Assembly: GCA_025360685.1 (NCBI GenBank)
Contig: JANYBR010000528.1
Coordinates: 1-6,903 of the forward strand
Reading direction: 5' to 3'
DNA from: Pseudomonadota bacterium
Lineage (GTDB): Bacteria > Pseudomonadota > Alphaproteobacteria > Micropepsales > Micropepsaceae
DNA length: 6,903 bases
The translations under genes and the position numbers were made by a program. The notes under the pieces are model-generated. The model was not told where the DNA came from, did not search any database, and worked only from the letters and a program-made list of their open reading frames with translations. This document shows, piece after piece, positions 1-5,691 of this stretch (position 1 is its first letter; each line of letters opens with the position of its first letter).

Positions 1-90
1 CCTTCGCCATCGTCTCTCATCCTTCGTTCTTCAATGTCCGCCTGGGCGGAACTCAAACTGTTTTTGTCAGACCAAGTTTCGAATGGCCTG

Positions 91-121
91 CCATCCGTAG
101 CTGCGCAGCAGCGAAGGATGG
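91..121. repeat. REP-like palindrome abutting tRNA-Gly CCA
   Basis: A near-perfect 31-nt hairpin. The outer arms CCATCC (91-96) and GGATGG (116-121) enclose GTA/GAA (which could form sheared G-A pairs around a T-A), then GCTGC (100-104) and GCAGC (108-112) around a GCA loop. Bases 119-121 are also the encoded CCA of tRNA-Gly. On the minus-strand transcript the hairpin is therefore the immediate 3' trailer and sequesters CCA. A second, smaller interrupted palindrome (ATGGC-CT-GCCAT, 83-94) overlaps its left arm. Related words occur at 231-262 and 332-345, so it looks like a member of a repeat family. It could serve as a processing or stability element, but that is inference. Confidence 0.6.
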
Positions 122-192
122 AGCGGGTGAAGGGAATCGAACCCTCGTCATCAGCTTGGAAGGCTGTTGCTCTACCATTGAGCTACACCCGC
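119..192 (-). tRNA. tRNA-Gly (anticodon UCC), CCA encoded
   Basis: Read on the minus strand, this is a complete 74-nt class I tRNA. The acceptor arm GCGGGTG pairs with CACCCGC. The D arm is GCTC/GAGC, the anticodon loop CTTCCAA gives anticodon UCC, and the T loop is the standard GGTTCGATTCC type. The discriminator is U (position 122) and CCA is encoded at 121-119. It lies 150 nt downstream of tRNA-Tyr on the same strand and is probably on the same transcript. The first six bases of a palindrome, CCATCC, begin with this CCA, so the 3' end of the precursor can be base-paired. The identity is certain from the anticodon and the cloverleaf. Confidence 0.97.
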
Positions 193-230
193 CTTATTCG
201 ACTTCCTTCTCTTGGCAGCATTCCCGGGCT

Positions 231-345
231 GGCATGCCAAGGCGTAGCTGCGCGATCCTTCGTTCCGCCCGTCTTCGCCGTTCGGACTTTGCCGTGGCAG
301 CCTTCCCGTCCCCACGCTGCCGCCACGGACCGCAGCGAAGACTGG
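231..345. repeat. Second REP-like copy, apparently split by about 78 bp
   Basis: The left part (231-253) matches the left part of the palindrome beside tRNA-Gly: GGCATGCCA then CGTAGCTGCGC, against GGCCTGCCA then CGTAGCTGCGC. The right part (332-345, GCAGCGAAGACTGG) matches GCAGCGAAGGATGG at 12 of 14 positions and likewise ends in the encoded CCA, here of tRNA-Tyr. Between them, 254-331 replaces the single loop base of the first copy. That segment begins GATCCTTCGTTC, a word also found at 19-29 (ATCCTTCGTTC). The arrangement suggests one ancestral element whose loop was expanded or invaded. The alignment was made by eye. Confidence 0.45.
292..328 (-). other. Stem-loop in the tRNA-Tyr 3' trailer
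   Basis: On either strand CCGTGG (292-297) pairs with CCACGG (323-328). After a 3-nt bulge (320-322), CAGC (298-301) pairs with GCTG (316-319). This gives about 10 pairs with a 14-nt loop. It lies 14 nt downstream of the encoded CCA of tRNA-Tyr on the minus-strand transcript. No T-run follows, so it is more likely a trailer structure for RNase processing than an intrinsic terminator. Confidence 0.4.
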
Positions 346-427
346 TGGAGGGGGTTGGATTCGAACCAACGTAGGCGTAGCCAACGGATTTACAGTCCGT
401 CCCCTTTAGCCACTCGGGCACCCCTCC
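343..427 (-). tRNA. tRNA-Tyr (anticodon GUA), CCA encoded
   Basis: Read on the minus strand, this is an 85-nt class II tRNA. The acceptor GGAGGGG pairs with CCCCTCC. The anticodon arm contains GGACTGTAAATCC, giving anticodon GUA. A long variable arm (TTGGCTACGCCTACG region) is typical of bacterial tRNA-Tyr, and the T arm is GGTTCGAATCC. The discriminator is A (346) and CCA is encoded at 345-343. It is the first tRNA after the promoter at 553-581, with a leader of roughly 118 nt. The pair Tyr then Gly recalls the tRNA cluster upstream of tuf in many proteobacteria; whether tuf follows to the left of position 1 cannot be seen. Confidence 0.97.
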
Positions 428-552
428 GGTCCTGAAATTCTTAACTGGGACAAGTAATTACGCACCAGTCACCGGTCGGCACGGGAGCGCGTTCGATCCG
501 GTCGGAACGAACGTGATTAAGCGCCTTTCGGAGGGTTGGCTGCGGACCGCGG

Positions 553-581
553 GTTATTGGTCAATTGTGGAAGGGTGTCAA
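553..581 (-). promoter_or_regulatory. Sigma-70-type promoter of the tRNA-Tyr/tRNA-Gly transcript
   Basis: Read on the minus strand: a consensus -35 TTGACA (581-576), exactly 17 nt of spacer, then the -10-like AATAAC (558-553; 4 of 6 to TATAAT). The following bases CCGCGG make a GC-rich discriminator, as is usual for stringently controlled stable-RNA promoters. The predicted start is near 546, leaving a leader of about 118 nt before tRNA-Tyr. The perfect -35 and ideal spacing make this the best promoter in the window. Confidence 0.7.
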
Positions 582-724
582 TAGATTATTACCGCGCAAA
601 AGGCCAAAATCTGGCCCCGCGACAGCTGCTATATCTGGAAGGCTATCCTTTCCCGTCGGGGGGTTGCAAGCGGTTCGCCCACAAACCGGCGGAAATTCAT
701 GAGAACCGGGGATAAAGCAGCACA

Positions 725-752
725 TTGCCGTGGGCGCGCTTTTCACTATAAG
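725..752 (+). promoter_or_regulatory. Candidate rlmB promoter giving a leaderless mRNA
   Basis: TTGCCG (725-730) and TATAAG (747-752) are separated by 16 nt, a plausible -35/-10 pair. A 7-nt GC-only discriminator (753-759) would place +1 at 760, the A of the ATG that best fits the methyltransferase. No Shine-Dalgarno sequence lies upstream of that ATG, which agrees with leaderless initiation. The evidence is pattern-based only. Confidence 0.4.
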
Positions 753-759
753 CCCGCCC

Positions 760-1572
760 ATGAAACGCCCCGACCGCAAGCCGGCCCACCGGCCCGAGCG
801 AAAGCCGGACCGAGCACTCGACAGGAAGTTTTTCCACAAACCGCCCCAGGCCAAGCCGGAAAGCGGCTTGTGGCTCTATGGCCTGCACGCGGTGCGCAGC
901 GCTCTGTCCAATCCGAAACGCTTCGTGCGCCGTGCCGTGCTGACGCCCCGTGCCGCGGAGGAAGTCGGAGCCAAGCTGCTGGCGCGCGTGAAACAGGAAG
1001 TCTCCGACATGCATGGCGTGTCGCGAATCCTGCCCGACGGCGCGGTGCATCAAGGTGTGGCGATCCTGTGCGAACCGTTGCCGCGTCTCGAACTCGATGC
1101 AGTTCTTGAACAGAAGAGCGACAGGCGTCGCATCGTGCTGGTGCTGGACCAAATTACAGATCCGCACAATGCGGGCGCGATCCTGCGCACTGCTGCCGCG
1201 TTCGACGTAACAGCGATCGTTGTTCAAGACCGGCACTCGCCGCCCGAGTCCGGCGTGCTGGCCAAAGCCGCATCAGGCGCACTCGATATCGTGCCGATGA
1301 TCCATGTGGTCAACATCGCACGCACGCTGGAGGATCTCGGCAAGATGGACTTCTGGCGTGTCGCACTGGCCGGTGATGGCGAGAGTCCCCTGAAGGACGT
1401 TGCCGGTAGCGGCGACATCGCCCTCGTGCTCGGCTCCGAGGGCGCAGGTATCCGGAGGCTGGTACGCGAACGTTGCGATACTTCAGCCTTTGTGCCGATC
1501 GCTGCCGCAATAGAAAGTTTGAATGTGTCGAATGCAGCCGCGATTGCGCTTTACGAACTGCGTCGCACCTAG
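760..1572 (+). CDS. rlmB: TrmH/SpoU-family RNA 2'-O-ribose methyltransferase (RlmB-like)
   Basis: The 270-residue product is a SAM-dependent SPOUT methyltransferase. The closest named relative is RlmB, which methylates the ribose of G2251 in the 23S rRNA P loop. A basic, Pro/Arg-rich tail (1-35) precedes the substrate-binding domain (LWLYGLHAVRSAL at 37-49; AVHQGVAI at 95-102). The catalytic SPOUT domain has all three family motifs: motif 1 DPHNAGAILRTA (134-145, with Asn137 and Arg143), motif 2 LGSEGAG (224-230, Glu227) and motif 3 ESLNVSNAAAI (252-262, Asn255). The length is about normal. The ATG at 760 was chosen; an in-frame GTG at 730 would add ten residues unlike the family and overlaps the promoter-like hexamers. 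The gene is divergent from the tRNAs and convergent with the transpeptidase gene. The superfamily is secure, but the exact target nucleotide is inferred. Confidence 0.93.
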   Translation: MKRPDRKPAHRPERKPDRALDRKFFHKPPQAKPESGLWLYGLHAVRSALSNPKRFVRRAVLTPRAAEEVGAKLLARVKQEVSDMHGVSRILPDGAVHQGVAILCEPLPRLELDAVLEQKSDRRRIVLVLDQITDPHNAGAILRTAAAFDVTAIVVQDRHSPPESGVLAKAASGALDIVPMIHVVNIARTLEDLGKMDFWRVALAGDGESPLKDVAGSGDIALVLGSEGAGIRRLVRERCDTSAFVPIAAAIESLNVSNAAAIALYELRRT

Positions 1573-2732
1573 AACAGAGACGCTACGACATTCTCGCCGC
1601 CGTAATTCTCGACAAATACAAGAACCTTGTAGCCCTCGGCCATGTTCAGATTGCCGGCGCGATCGTGCATCAGCACGCCGTCATTGCTCATCGTCGCGGT
1701 CCGCTGGTCGAATGCGAACCGCGGCGCGAGGCCCTTATACTCCGCACGTATCAGGCCAAAGAGTAGTTGCGCGTTCTCCGGCCCGATGCGAACGCAGCCA
1801 GCGCTGGCGCGTGTTCCCAGCTGCGCCACTTCAAAACCAGCCGCACCGTGAATTGCAAGTCCTGTTTGGTAGCCGTGATTTTCCCAGTTGAAGAACATCG
1901 CGTAAGGCATTGGCTCACGCCACTCGCCGGAATAATGCGTCTGATACATCCGCGACGGATCAAGTTCGTAGTAGCCGGCGGGCGTGATCGTGTGCTGTCG
2001 TGTGCCGTTCGGCGCAATCTCGAACTTCTCCCGGCCGGTCGAGGCGGGCCAGTTGTAAAGCATAGTGAGGTTGTCGCTAGCATCCTTGCGGAACACGTAG
2101 AGGCGCTGCGCCCACGGCCCCCTATCAGCCTTGCTCACGTACAGGAAGAGTTTGAAATTTTGGAGCATCTCATGCGTGAGATTTTCCTTGAGCCGCAGCG
2201 TGACGCGTACCAATTCTGTTGGCGCAAGACTATTGCGCACTGCAGCAGTCGGCGCGGACACCGCCGGCGGCGGCAGGAGCAGAGCAATCTTTGGCTTCAC
2301 TTCACTTCGCGGCAAAGTGCGAGCGATTTTCGGCGGCGGAGCACTCGGGGCGATGTGAATTTCAGGCACTGCTGCCGATGGTAGCGATGGCGCGGCGAGA
2401 TGTGGACTGCGCGGAGCCAGGGGCCTTGTTGCTGGAATGACCACGCTCGCCTGACGGCGAAGCGGCGCTGGCATGTTGGGCGCAGGCGTCGCTCGGGTGA
2501 TCCTCGTTTGAACTCGTCGAGGCGGATATAGCGAGGCGATCAGGCGATCCGTGCCAGCGCGCGCGAGTTGGGCTCCGGGGTGAACTACATGACCATTTAG
2601 AGCCTTCAAGATCACGCCAACTGCACTACGACTTGCACGTTCGAGGGGCGGGTCCCGGTCGAACGCAATCGCAACCGTGAACCAGGTGGCGCACAGCAGG
2701 TAGAGTACGCTCAATTTACGCAGAGTCGGCAT
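1569..2732 (-). CDS. Exported L,D-transpeptidase (YkuD domain) with proline-rich linker
   Basis: The 387-residue product is predicted to act in the periplasm, forming 3-3 peptidoglycan cross-links or attaching proteins to the wall. Residues 1-23 form a Sec signal (MPTLRK, then a hydrophobic stretch ending AIA). Cys14 does not sit in a good lipobox. Residues 25-175 are rich in Pro, Ala and Arg without an evident fold, probably a wall-spanning linker. The YkuD domain spans about 193-335: TPAGYYEL (250-257), His295-Gly296 and the nucleophile motif GTRASAGCVR, with Cys313. The His-to-Cys spacing (17 residues between) fits the family, but the usual SHGC is SAGC. After the catalytic part comes a tail of about 50 residues. 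The ATG at 2732 is preceded by GGGGG only 3 nt upstream, a poor ribosome site. The stop overlaps that of the methyltransferase gene. The family is sure; the particular substrate is unknown. Confidence 0.9.
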   Translation of the reverse strand: MPTLRKLSVLYLLCATWFTVAIAFDRDPPLERASRSAVGVILKALNGHVVHPGAQLARAGTDRLIASLYPPRRVQTRITRATPAPNMPAPLRRQASVVIPATRPLAPRSPHLAAPSLPSAAVPEIHIAPSAPPPKIARTLPRSEVKPKIALLLPPPAVSAPTAAVRNSLAPTELVRVTLRLKENLTHEMLQNFKLFLYVSKADRGPWAQRLYVFRKDASDNLTMLYNWPASTGREKFEIAPNGTRQHTITPAGYYELDPSRMYQTHYSGEWREPMPYAMFFNWENHGYQTGLAIHGAAGFEVAQLGTRASAGCVRIGPENAQLLFGLIRAEYKGLAPRFAFDQRTATMSNDGVLMHDRAGNLNMAEGYKVLVFVENYGGENVVASLF

Positions 2733-2739
2733 GAGCCCC

Positions 2740-2752
2740 CGAGAGTCTCTCG
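2740..2752. promoter_or_regulatory. Palindrome just upstream of the L,D-transpeptidase gene
   Basis: CGAGAG-T-CTCTCG is a perfect 6+1+6 inverted repeat located 8-20 nt upstream of the transpeptidase start. It could be an operator or a 5'-UTR structure next to the ribosome site. No regulator can be named. Confidence 0.3.
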
Positions 2753-2774
2753 AAGCAAGACTAACTCAAATGCC

Positions 2775-2788
2775 CGGGACCTGTCCCG
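2775..2788. promoter_or_regulatory. Second palindrome in the transpeptidase upstream region
   Basis: CGGGAC-CT-GTCCCG is a perfect 6-bp-arm inverted repeat, 43-56 nt upstream of the transpeptidase start. The spacing would suit a transcription-factor site in the promoter region. No T-run follows on the minus strand, so it is not a typical terminator for the transporter gene upstream. The wider gap (2733-2886) shows no confident -35/-10 pair. Confidence 0.3.
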
Positions 2789-2886
2789 TCTCTCTTCAAC
2801 AATTGGTAACCGTGAATACGTTGATTTCCGGGGCCGATTCGCGAGTTGAGCGCCGGGTTTTGTCGTTCTCACGGACTGTTACCGTG

Positions 2887-4170
2887 TCAGGTACCGAGCA
2901 CGCGAACCATGTCCTTTTGCAGGGTCCGGCCAGCCTGCCAGTAGCAATACGCGCCAGCCAAGCCGGTGATCAACGTCGACAGAAGCGCCCAGCGCAGCGA
3001 GTCCGCCCCCAGAGATGGACGCAACAGGTCGCTGAGAATCCCAACGGTTTGAGGGCCTAATCCCAGTCCGATCATGTTCAGGATGAACAACAGAATCGCC
3101 GCCGCTGTGGCGCGCATCCGCAAGGGTACCAAGCCTTGGGTCGCCGAGTAGGCAGGGCCGAGGTACGACGCGCCCAGCAGCGATGGAAACGCCAGCGCAA
3201 AGATCGTCCAGCTGAGACTTGTCGACAAGTAAAACACCGGTGCGAATGGCGCAGCGATGAGAGTGGCGATCACGGGCACAAGCATGGTGCGGCCGAGATC
3301 CTTCTGGCCGATGCGGTCGGCGACCACGCCGGACAGTGCAGTGCCCAGAAAACCGAATATGCCGGTGGTGACCGCCAGCAACAGTCCGATCTGTGCCGGT
3401 GTCATGCCATGCGAACGCGCCAAGAACGACGGCACGAACGCGATGCCGGCATAGCCGCCGAAAGCGCTCATCGACGTACCAAGTGCAATGAAGCGAAACG
3501 AACGTTGCGACCACAGAAACTTTGCCGTGGTCAGCAATCCGGGAGCGGCCGTCTGGTCTTTGAGACCATCGCTATGTCCGCGCCGGGGCTCCTCGACCGT
3601 GAGCATGAACAGCACAACGAGCAGCAGGCCGGGGAGTCCGGATGCGAGAAATGCGGCGCGCCAACCATAGCGCTGTGCGACCCAGCCGCCACCGAAGAAG
3701 GCGATGAGCAAGCCGACATTGAGCCCCGCCGAATAGATTGAAAGGGCGGTGGCGCGTTCCTTCGGCGGATAGAGGTCGGCGATTATCGAATTGATCGATG
3801 GTCCGGTGCCCGCCTCGCCGATGCCCGTGCCGAAGCGTGCGAGGAGAAGTTGGGTGAAACTCGAGGCGTAGTTGCAGAACACCGTCATCAGACTGAATAC
3901 GGCGAGCGAGGCTGCGATGATGTTTCGGCGGTTCATCCGGTCCGCCAGGAAGGCAAGCGGTATTCCCAAGGTCGCGTAGATCACGGCGAATGCCGGTCCT
4001 GCGAGCAGCCCGAGCGCGGTGTCGCTCAGGCGAAACTCGGCCTTGATGAGCGGCAGGAGAATGGCGAGGACCTGGCGGTCGAGATAGTTGACCACGAAAA
4101 CCAACGTCACCATGAAGAGAATGTAGTGGCGATGCCGGTTGGTCAGGCCGCCGATTACGCTGTCGTCCAC
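2887..4170 (-). CDS. Spinster-type MFS transporter, downstream paralogue
   Basis: The 427-residue inner-membrane protein has about 12 hydrophobic segments in two six-helix halves joined by a polar loop (about 192-222, EEPRRGH onward). MFS motif A lies between helices 2 and 3: GIPLAFLADRMNRR (69-82). An equivalent in the second half reads SGVVADRIGQKDLGR (280-294). Spinster-like markers are NYLDR in helix 1 (Asp31) and ARFGTGIGEAG in helix 4 (Arg112, Glu119). The D-to-R and R-to-E spacings (81 and 7) match what I recall for the characterised bacterial spinster protein, where these residues serve proton coupling. The start is GTG with GAGGG 4 nt upstream, and the N-terminus aligns with the upstream paralogue. 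It lies 42 nt after that gene, so probably in one operon. The cargo is unknown; amphipathic lipids, sugars or aromatic acids are all possible for this branch. Confidence 0.9.
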   Translation of the reverse strand: MDDSVIGGLTNRHRHYILFMVTLVFVVNYLDRQVLAILLPLIKAEFRLSDTALGLLAGPAFAVIYATLGIPLAFLADRMNRRNIIAASLAVFSLMTVFCNYASSFTQLLLARFGTGIGEAGTGPSINSIIADLYPPKERATALSIYSAGLNVGLLIAFFGGGWVAQRYGWRAAFLASGLPGLLLVVLFMLTVEEPRRGHSDGLKDQTAAPGLLTTAKFLWSQRSFRFIALGTSMSAFGGYAGIAFVPSFLARSHGMTPAQIGLLLAVTTGIFGFLGTALSGVVADRIGQKDLGRTMLVPVIATLIAAPFAPVFYLSTSLSWTIFALAFPSLLGASYLGPAYSATQGLVPLRMRATAAAILLFILNMIGLGLGPQTVGILSDLLRPSLGADSLRWALLSTLITGLAGAYCYWQAGRTLQKDMVRVLGT

Positions 4171-4201
4171 GATGCCCTCGCCAAATTGCCGTTGGGACTT
4201 T

Positions 4202-4213
4202 AGCAGAACTGCT
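4202..4213 (-). other. Short inverted repeat between the two MFS genes
   Basis: AGCAG-AA-CTGCT overlaps the last base of the upstream transporter's stop codon. It has 5-bp arms and no T-run, so it is not a convincing terminator. It might act as an mRNA processing or stabilising point between co-transcribed genes. Confidence 0.2.
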
Positions 4214-5538
4214 CAGGCGGCGACGTCAACCAGAGACGCCTTCGGCCCAGTGCCTTTGGCCAGATCGGATTTCAAAGTTCGACCGGCCATCCAGTAACAC
4301 CAGGCCGAAATGAGCCAAGTCACAACGGTCGACAGCAGAGCCCAGCGCAGCGCATCGGTTCCGAGCGATGGTGTCAACGCGTCACTGATGGCGCCGACGG
4401 TAACCGGGCCAAGTCCGAAACCGATGATGTTCAAAATGAAGAGCAGTATAGCAGCGGCCTGCGCCCGCATACGCAATGGCACAAGACTTTGCACCATCGC
4501 GTAGGACGGCGCCAGGTATGCTGCGCCGTTCATCGTCGGAATGATCGCGCACGCCAGAACGACCGTGAGGCTCGATGCCAGGAAGTAGAACGGATAGAAC
4601 GGAATCGAGAGCAGGATGAACAGCGCGACGACATTCATGTTCCATCTGACGTCGTGCTTTCCCAGCCAATCGGCTATCACGCCCGAAGAGTAGGTTCCGA
4701 TACCTCCGACGACTCCGAACAGCACCGCGAGCGTCACACCGATCTGCGCCGAGCTCATGTGATGCGTGCGCGACAGGAATGCGGGGATGAAGGAAGTTCC
4801 AGCATAGCCGCCGAACGAACTCATTGCGGTGCCGAATGCGATGAAACGGAACGAACGCAGCGACCACAAATAGCGGATCGTCTCGGGTAGGTGCGGAGCG
4901 CTGCCTGCGTCCTGCAATTTTTCGATGTGTCCGCGCCTTGGTTCCGGAACGGTGAATAGAAAAAGAAGCGCTACGATGAGACCAGGGATGCCCGCTGCGA
5001 GAAATGCGTTCCGCCAACCAAACGCTTGCTCGATGTAGCCGCCGCCAAAGAACGCAAGCAAAAGCCCGACATTAAGTCCGGCCGCGTAGAAGGATAGCGC
5101 GCCTGCGCGCTCCTTTGGTTCGTAGAGGTCGGAGATGATTGAATTGACCGATGGCGATGTGCCCGCTTCGCCGATGCCGGTACCCACCCTTGCGCCCACC
5201 AACTGCATAAATGTTGCAGCGTAACCCGAAACCACGGTCATGGCGCTGAACAGAACCATGGAGAATGCGATGACGTTGCGCCGGTTCACCCGGTCGGCGA
5301 GCCATGCAAGCGGCACGCCCAGTGTTGCATAGAGAATGGCGAAGCTCGTTCCCGAAAGCAGGCCGAGCGCCGCATCCTTGAGATGGAACTCCGCCTTGAT
5401 GGCAGGCAGCAGGATGTTGAGGATGTTGCGGTCGAGATAATTGATCACATAGACCAGCGTCAGCATCACGAGGATATAGCGGCGCGAACGGCCACCAATC
5501 GTCGCGCGCGACTGCGCGGCGGTACTGTCTGTCGTCAA
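4213..5538 (-). CDS. Spinster-type MFS transporter, upstream paralogue
   Basis: The 441-residue, 12-helix inner-membrane transporter is a close paralogue of the gene that follows it (127 identical of 184 aligned residues from YIL to RRGH). It shares motif A GVPLAWLADRVNRR (74-87), NYLDR with Asp36, and GARVGTGIGEAG with Arg117 and Glu124, in the same spacing. In the second half the motif reads GVIADWLGKHDVR, with Trp291 where Arg is usual. A conserved block SLVPLRMRA plus AAAILLFILN lies at 351-370. The TTG start at 5538 is preferred: GGGGAG lies 7 nt upstream (5546-5551), and the resulting N-terminus matches the paralogue. The frame stays open to a TTG at 5646, adding 36 residues of unlike sequence without a good ribosome site. 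It follows the crotonase gene after 153 nt on the same strand. The substrate is unknown. Confidence 0.9.
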   Translation of the reverse strand: MTTDSTAAQSRATIGGRSRRYILVMLTLVYVINYLDRNILNILLPAIKAEFHLKDAALGLLSGTSFAILYATLGVPLAWLADRVNRRNVIAFSMVLFSAMTVVSGYAATFMQLVGARVGTGIGEAGTSPSVNSIISDLYEPKERAGALSFYAAGLNVGLLLAFFGGGYIEQAFGWRNAFLAAGIPGLIVALLFLFTVPEPRRGHIEKLQDAGSAPHLPETIRYLWSLRSFRFIAFGTAMSSFGGYAGTSFIPAFLSRTHHMSSAQIGVTLAVLFGVVGGIGTYSSGVIADWLGKHDVRWNMNVVALFILLSIPFYPFYFLASSLTVVLACAIIPTMNGAAYLAPSYAMVQSLVPLRMRAQAAAILLFILNIIGFGLGPVTVGAISDALTPSLGTDALRWALLSTVVTWLISAWCYWMAGRTLKSDLAKGTGPKASLVDVAA

Positions 5539-5545
5539 AACTGTT

Positions 5546-5551
5546 CTCCCC
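5546..5551 (-). promoter_or_regulatory. Shine-Dalgarno site deciding the TTG start of the upstream MFS gene
   Basis: GGGGAG is followed by 7 nt (AACAGTT) and then TTG. The spacing is ideal, and no ATG or GTG alternative exists in frame between 5538 and 5646. Confidence 0.6.
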
Positions 5552-5691
5552 GAGACGCTGTGCTTTTTCTGGACCGTAACAGAAACAAAACGCTCGGTCA
5601 GCGGCCGCCGGTATACGCAGTCAAAGCCGCTATATGGCTCGAACAATCAGCATGCGCGGCGAATCCACTGCGAGTGTAGACCGGATCGATT

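Larger units (their letters stand above)
428..759. other. Divergent intergenic region between tRNA-Tyr and rlmB
   Basis: These 332 bases contain no convincing gene. They hold the tRNA leader (about 428-546), the tRNA promoter (553-581) and the methyltransferase promoter candidate (725-752). In the leader, CGTTCG (490-495) can pair with CGAACG (508-513), and the octamer CCGGTCGG occurs twice, at 472-479 and 498-505. At 602-616, GGCCA/TGGCC forms a small hairpin that on the minus strand is followed by TTTT. It could shield the tRNA promoter from upstream transcription, but the stem is only 5 bp. No other conserved element is recognised. Confidence 0.6.

Noticed and set aside
34..435. 133-residue open frame on the plus strand spanning both tRNAs
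   Set aside because: It is the antisense translation of the two tRNA genes. Words such as GIEPSSSAWKAVALPLSY and GLDSNQR are familiar artefacts of tRNA complements, not a protein.
602..616. GGCCA/TGGCC hairpin followed by TTTT on the minus strand as an intrinsic terminator
   Set aside because: A 5-bp stem and four T's are too weak to call, and no minus-strand gene is known to end there. It is mentioned only within the intergenic description.
697..1236. 179-residue minus-strand open frame inside the methyltransferase gene
   Set aside because: The plus strand carries intact SPOUT motifs here. The antisense frame has no motif and only reflects codon bias.
2870..2886. Hairpin CACGG/CCGTG directly after the downstream MFS stop codon as a terminator
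   Set aside because: The stem is only 5 bp with a 7-nt loop and is not followed by a T-run on the minus strand.
5539..5646. N-terminal extension of the upstream MFS transporter to a TTG at 5646
   Set aside because: It has no good ribosome site and no match in the paralogue. The TTG at 5538 has GGGGAG 7 nt upstream and gives an N-terminus aligned with the neighbour.
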